Of a DNA stretch of 24,611 nucleotides, positions 22,817 to 24,611 are shown one piece after another. Under the pieces are notes generated by a model. The model was not told the DNA's origin. It searched no databases and was given only the letters and a program-made list of their open reading frames with translations. Source of the stretch: an uncultured Peptoniphilus sp. Lineage in GTDB: Bacteria; Bacillota; Clostridia; Tissierellales; Peptoniphilaceae. The position numbers and the translations under genes were made by a program. Position 1 is the stretch's first letter, and every line of letters begins with the position of its first letter. The DNA lies in NCBI RefSeq assembly GCF_946998875.1, contig NZ_CAMQAY010000018.1:1-24611 (forward strand), in the 5' to 3' direction.

Positions 22817-23470
22817 TTATTCTTCTGGTGGGATTGGCTTTTCTAAATTTTCATCGTCAAAGAAGTTAGTCCCATCATCGGCATTACTTTGAACGGTCCC
22901 AAAGGTAGAAAGGTAGTCCACCCCATCAATTGTGTAGTAAATTTCAATCCTTAAATATTCCATAAAATATTTTTCAAACTGAGTGCTGTATCTCTTAGTT
23001 TCAAAATAATACCTGCCATCGTCAAGCCTATCTAACTCGCCTTCTATAACTCTTTGCTTTTGATTGTCATCAAAAGGAGATGAATAGACAAATATTTTTA
23101 TTCTTGGTATTTCTGGCTCATAAACTTTTCCCTTATTTATGAACTCTACATAAAATTTATTATCTTCACTTAAGTGTATACAAGGTATGTCTCCTTCTAC
23201 CCTACCAGCAATTGTATCTCTTAATTTCACTATTTCTTTTTCAGAAAAATTTTCAAATTTCTCTCTCTCAAAAGTCCTTACAATTGGTTTTCTTTCGTCA
23301 TTAGACACCTTTATATTTACCTTAACCCCATGGACAGAATTATTTCTCTTTGACTCCGGAGTTGGTGAAAAATAAATTTGGGCTGCTGCAAATAAAATCA
23401 TTGCAAGAACAAATAAAATTGCTAAAATAATAAATAAAATTTTAAAAACTTTCACGACTTTACTTTTCAT
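22817..23470 (-). CDS. Unrecognised membrane-anchored protein, tandem copy 1
   Basis: I do not recognise this 217-residue family. A lysine-rich N-terminus is followed by one strong membrane helix (about 9-33), and residues 34-217 should lie outside the cell. The outer part is beta-rich by pattern, has a single cysteine (in GDIPCIHL), and ends in an acidic, proline-containing tail (KPIPPEE). There is no lipobox, LPxTG or catalytic motif. It starts at ATG 23470 with AGGTGAT upstream. Copy 2, next upstream, differs at about 38 of 217 residues. Fifteen of the changes fall in residues about 106-137, while the first 52 residues are almost identical. The tandem arrangement and the clustered variation suggest a surface protein under diversification; function is unknown. 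Confidence 0.75.
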   Translation of the reverse strand: MKSKVVKVFKILFIILAILFVLAMILFAAAQIYFSPTPESKRNNSVHGVKVNIKVSNDERKPIVRTFEREKFENFSEKEIVKLRDTIAGRVEGDIPCIHLSEDNKFYVEFINKGKVYEPEIPRIKIFVYSSPFDDNQKQRVIEGELDRLDDGRYYFETKRYSTQFEKYFMEYLRIEIYYTIDGVDYLSTFGTVQSNADDGTNFFDDENLEKPIPPEE

Positions 23471-23527
23471 AATATCACCTATTTTATTATTACCCCATTT
23501 GATATTAATAAAAATAAAAATTTACAA

Positions 23528-23554
23528 TAAAAAAATCTTCCTCAAAGGGAAGAT
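23528..23554 (-). terminator. Terminator of array copy 2
   Basis: On the minus strand ATCTTCC, a 6-base loop and GGAAGAT (23554-23535) are followed by TTTTTTT. The hairpin begins about 10 bp past the stop at 23564, so each array copy appears to be its own transcription unit. Confidence 0.8.
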
Positions 23555-23563
23555 CTTCTTGTC

Positions 23564-24217
23564 TTATTCTTCTGGTGGGATTGGTTTTTCTAAAGTTTCG
23601 TTATCAAAGAAGTCTGTGCCCTCATTGGCATTATCTTGGAAGGTCCCAAAGGTAGAAACATAGTCCACGCCATCAATAGTATAATAAATTTCAACTCTTA
23701 GGTATCCAATAAAATATTTTTCAAATTGAGTGCTATATCTCTTAGTTTCATAAAAATACCTACCATCATCAAGCCTATCTAACTCGCCTTCTATTACTCT
23801 CTGTTTCTGTTTGTCATCATGATGAGAGGCAGAGGCAAAGATTTTAATCTTTGGAATTTCTGGCTGATAGACTTCTCCTCCGCTTTCAAAAGTAAAATAA
23901 ATCTTATTGTCTTCATTTAAATGTATACAAGGGATGTCACCTTCTACCCTTCCACCAATCGTATCTCTTAATTTCATTATTTCTTTTTCAGAAAGATTTT
24001 CAAATTTCTCTTTCTCGAAGGTCCTAATAATTGCTTTCCTCTCATCATTGGACACCTGAACATTTACCTTGACACCATGGACAGAATTATTTCTCTTTGA
24101 CTCTGGAGTTGGTGAAAAATAAATTTGGGCTGCTGCAAATAAAATTATTGCAAGAACAAATAAAATTGCTAAAATAATAAATAAAATTTTAAAAACTTTC
24201 ACGACTTTACTTTTCAT
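23564..24217 (-). CDS. Unrecognised membrane-anchored protein, tandem copy 2
   Basis: A 217-residue paralogue of copy 1, about 82% identical, with the same layout: short basic start, one membrane helix (about 9-33), outer domain and KPIPPEE tail. The main changes are in the segment around NKIYFTFESGGEVYQPEIP and FASASHHDDK, where copy 1 reads NKFYVEFINKGKVYEPEIP and FVYSSPFDDN. SD AGGTGAT precedes ATG 24217. Its 3' half is repeated without visible change in the truncated copy 3. No known domain is recognised. Confidence 0.75.
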   Translation of the reverse strand: MKSKVVKVFKILFIILAILFVLAIILFAAAQIYFSPTPESKRNNSVHGVKVNVQVSNDERKAIIRTFEKEKFENLSEKEIMKLRDTIGGRVEGDIPCIHLNEDNKIYFTFESGGEVYQPEIPKIKIFASASHHDDKQKQRVIEGELDRLDDGRYFYETKRYSTQFEKYFIGYLRVEIYYTIDGVDYVSTFGTFQDNANEGTDFFDNETLEKPIPPEE

Positions 24218-24274
24218 AATATCACCTATTTTATTATTACCCCATTTGATATTAATAAAAATAAAAATTTACAA

Positions 24275-24301
24275 TAAAAAAATCTTCCTCAAAGGGAAGA
24301 T
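24275..24301 (-). terminator. Terminator of array copy 3
   Basis: This is the exact counterpart, 747 bp away, of the hairpin at 23528-23554, with the same stem and T-run. Confidence 0.78.
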
Positions 24302-24310
24302 CTTCTTGTC

Positions 24311-24565
24311 TTATTCTTCTGGTGGGATTGGTTTTTCTAAAGTTTCGTTATCAAAGAAGTCTGTGCCCTCATTGGCATTATCTTGGAAGGTCCCAAAGGT
24401 AGAAACATAGTCCACGCCATCAATAGTATAATAAATTTCAACTCTTAGGTATCCAATAAAATATTTTTCAAATTGAGTGCTATATCTCTTAGTTTCATAA
24501 AAATACCTACCATCATCAAGCCTATCTAACTCGCCTTCTATTACTCTCTGTTTCTGTTTGTCATC
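24311..24565 (-). pseudogene. Truncated third copy of the array protein (C-terminal 84 residues)
   Basis: The frame from DDKQKQRVIEGELD to the KPIPPEE stop at 24311 is present and identical to copy 2. Upstream of 24565 the similarity ends abruptly. The same frame then meets TGA within three codons and TAA further up, so the membrane helix and most of the outer domain are missing. It is either a real 5' deletion or insertion, or an assembly junction caused by the repeat. No start codon with an SD is seen in the remainder. Confidence 0.65.
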
Positions 24566-24611
24566 GACTCAAGAGGTGTCATGTCCATGGATAGACTTTG
24601 GTTAAATGTCT
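24566..24611. other. Unrelated sequence beyond the array breakpoint
   Basis: These 46 bases have no counterpart in copies 1 or 2. One minus-strand frame reads TFNQSLSMDMTPLES into the junction. This faintly recalls the SL..xTPLE end of some integrase-core transposases, but it is too short to call. Confidence 0.3.

Larger units (their letters stand above)
23471..24565 (-). repeat. 747-bp tandem repeat (gene plus spacer), last unit truncated
   Basis: The unit is a 654-bp gene plus a 93-bp spacer. Bases 23471-23818 and 24218-24565 match base for base as far as I can read (348 bp, offset 747). The spacer upstream of copy 1 (23471-23563) equals that upstream of copy 2 (24218-24310). Copy 1 itself (22817-23470) is a more diverged member of the same array. 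Confidence 0.9.

Overview
The window is AT-rich, low-GC Firmicutes (Bacillota) DNA. Shine-Dalgarno sites are strong (AAGGAG/AGGAGG) and GTG/TTG starts are used. The gene content points to an anaerobe: a class III ribonucleotide reductase with its radical-SAM activase, a fused NADPH-dependent glutamate synthase/ferredoxin-NADP reductase-type flavoprotein, and a secreted papain-like protease with GA-like repeats. This suggests a Gram-positive anaerobic coccus of the Peptoniphilaceae type (Anaerococcus/Peptoniphilus/Finegoldia relatives). That placement is inferred from protein character, not from a marker gene.

Layout. (1) 1-2722, minus: a large secreted C1A cysteine protease with 61-residue repeats that runs off the left edge. 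(2) 3110-5498, minus: a small membrane-associated protein (DUF6110-like) coupled to a P1B-type metal ATPase. A perfect 31-bp tandem duplication at their promoter looks like a doubled operator. (3) 5746-12239, minus: the complete phosphate regulon operon pstS-pstC-pstA-pstB-phoU-phoP-phoR. It is tightly packed with 1-8 bp overlaps and preceded by hexamers in 11-bp phase that read as a PhoP-binding Pho box. Its PstS is circularly permuted. (4) 12532-14548, minus: proB-proA, proline synthesis. (5) 14712-17015, plus: the fused NfnAB/SudAB-like flavoprotein. (6) 17075-19757, minus: three separately terminated genes, namely a small cupin, a DsbA-fold protein that has lost both active-site cysteines, and a secreted NlpC/P60 protein with stalk repeats. 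(7) 20111-22731, plus: nrdD-nrdG under two NrdR-type boxes 32 bp apart. (8) 22817-24611, minus: a 747-bp tandem array of an unrecognised membrane-anchored protein. It has two full copies and a third that is broken off at 24565 by unrelated sequence.

How it works together. The pst/pho operon appears self-contained: transporter, PhoU signalling protein, sensor kinase and response regulator in one transcript, with the regulator's likely binding site at the promoter. The nrdDG operon carries the standard NrdR repression geometry. Rho-independent terminators separate most units. The strongest unusual features are the circularly permuted phosphate-binding protein, the duplicated operator before the metal ATPase, the cysteine-less DsbA-like protein and the tandem array of diversifying membrane proteins. 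No RNA genes, CRISPR arrays, prophage or clear insertion sequence are visible. I found no convincing wholly new multi-gene system; the least explained part is the right-hand tandem array.
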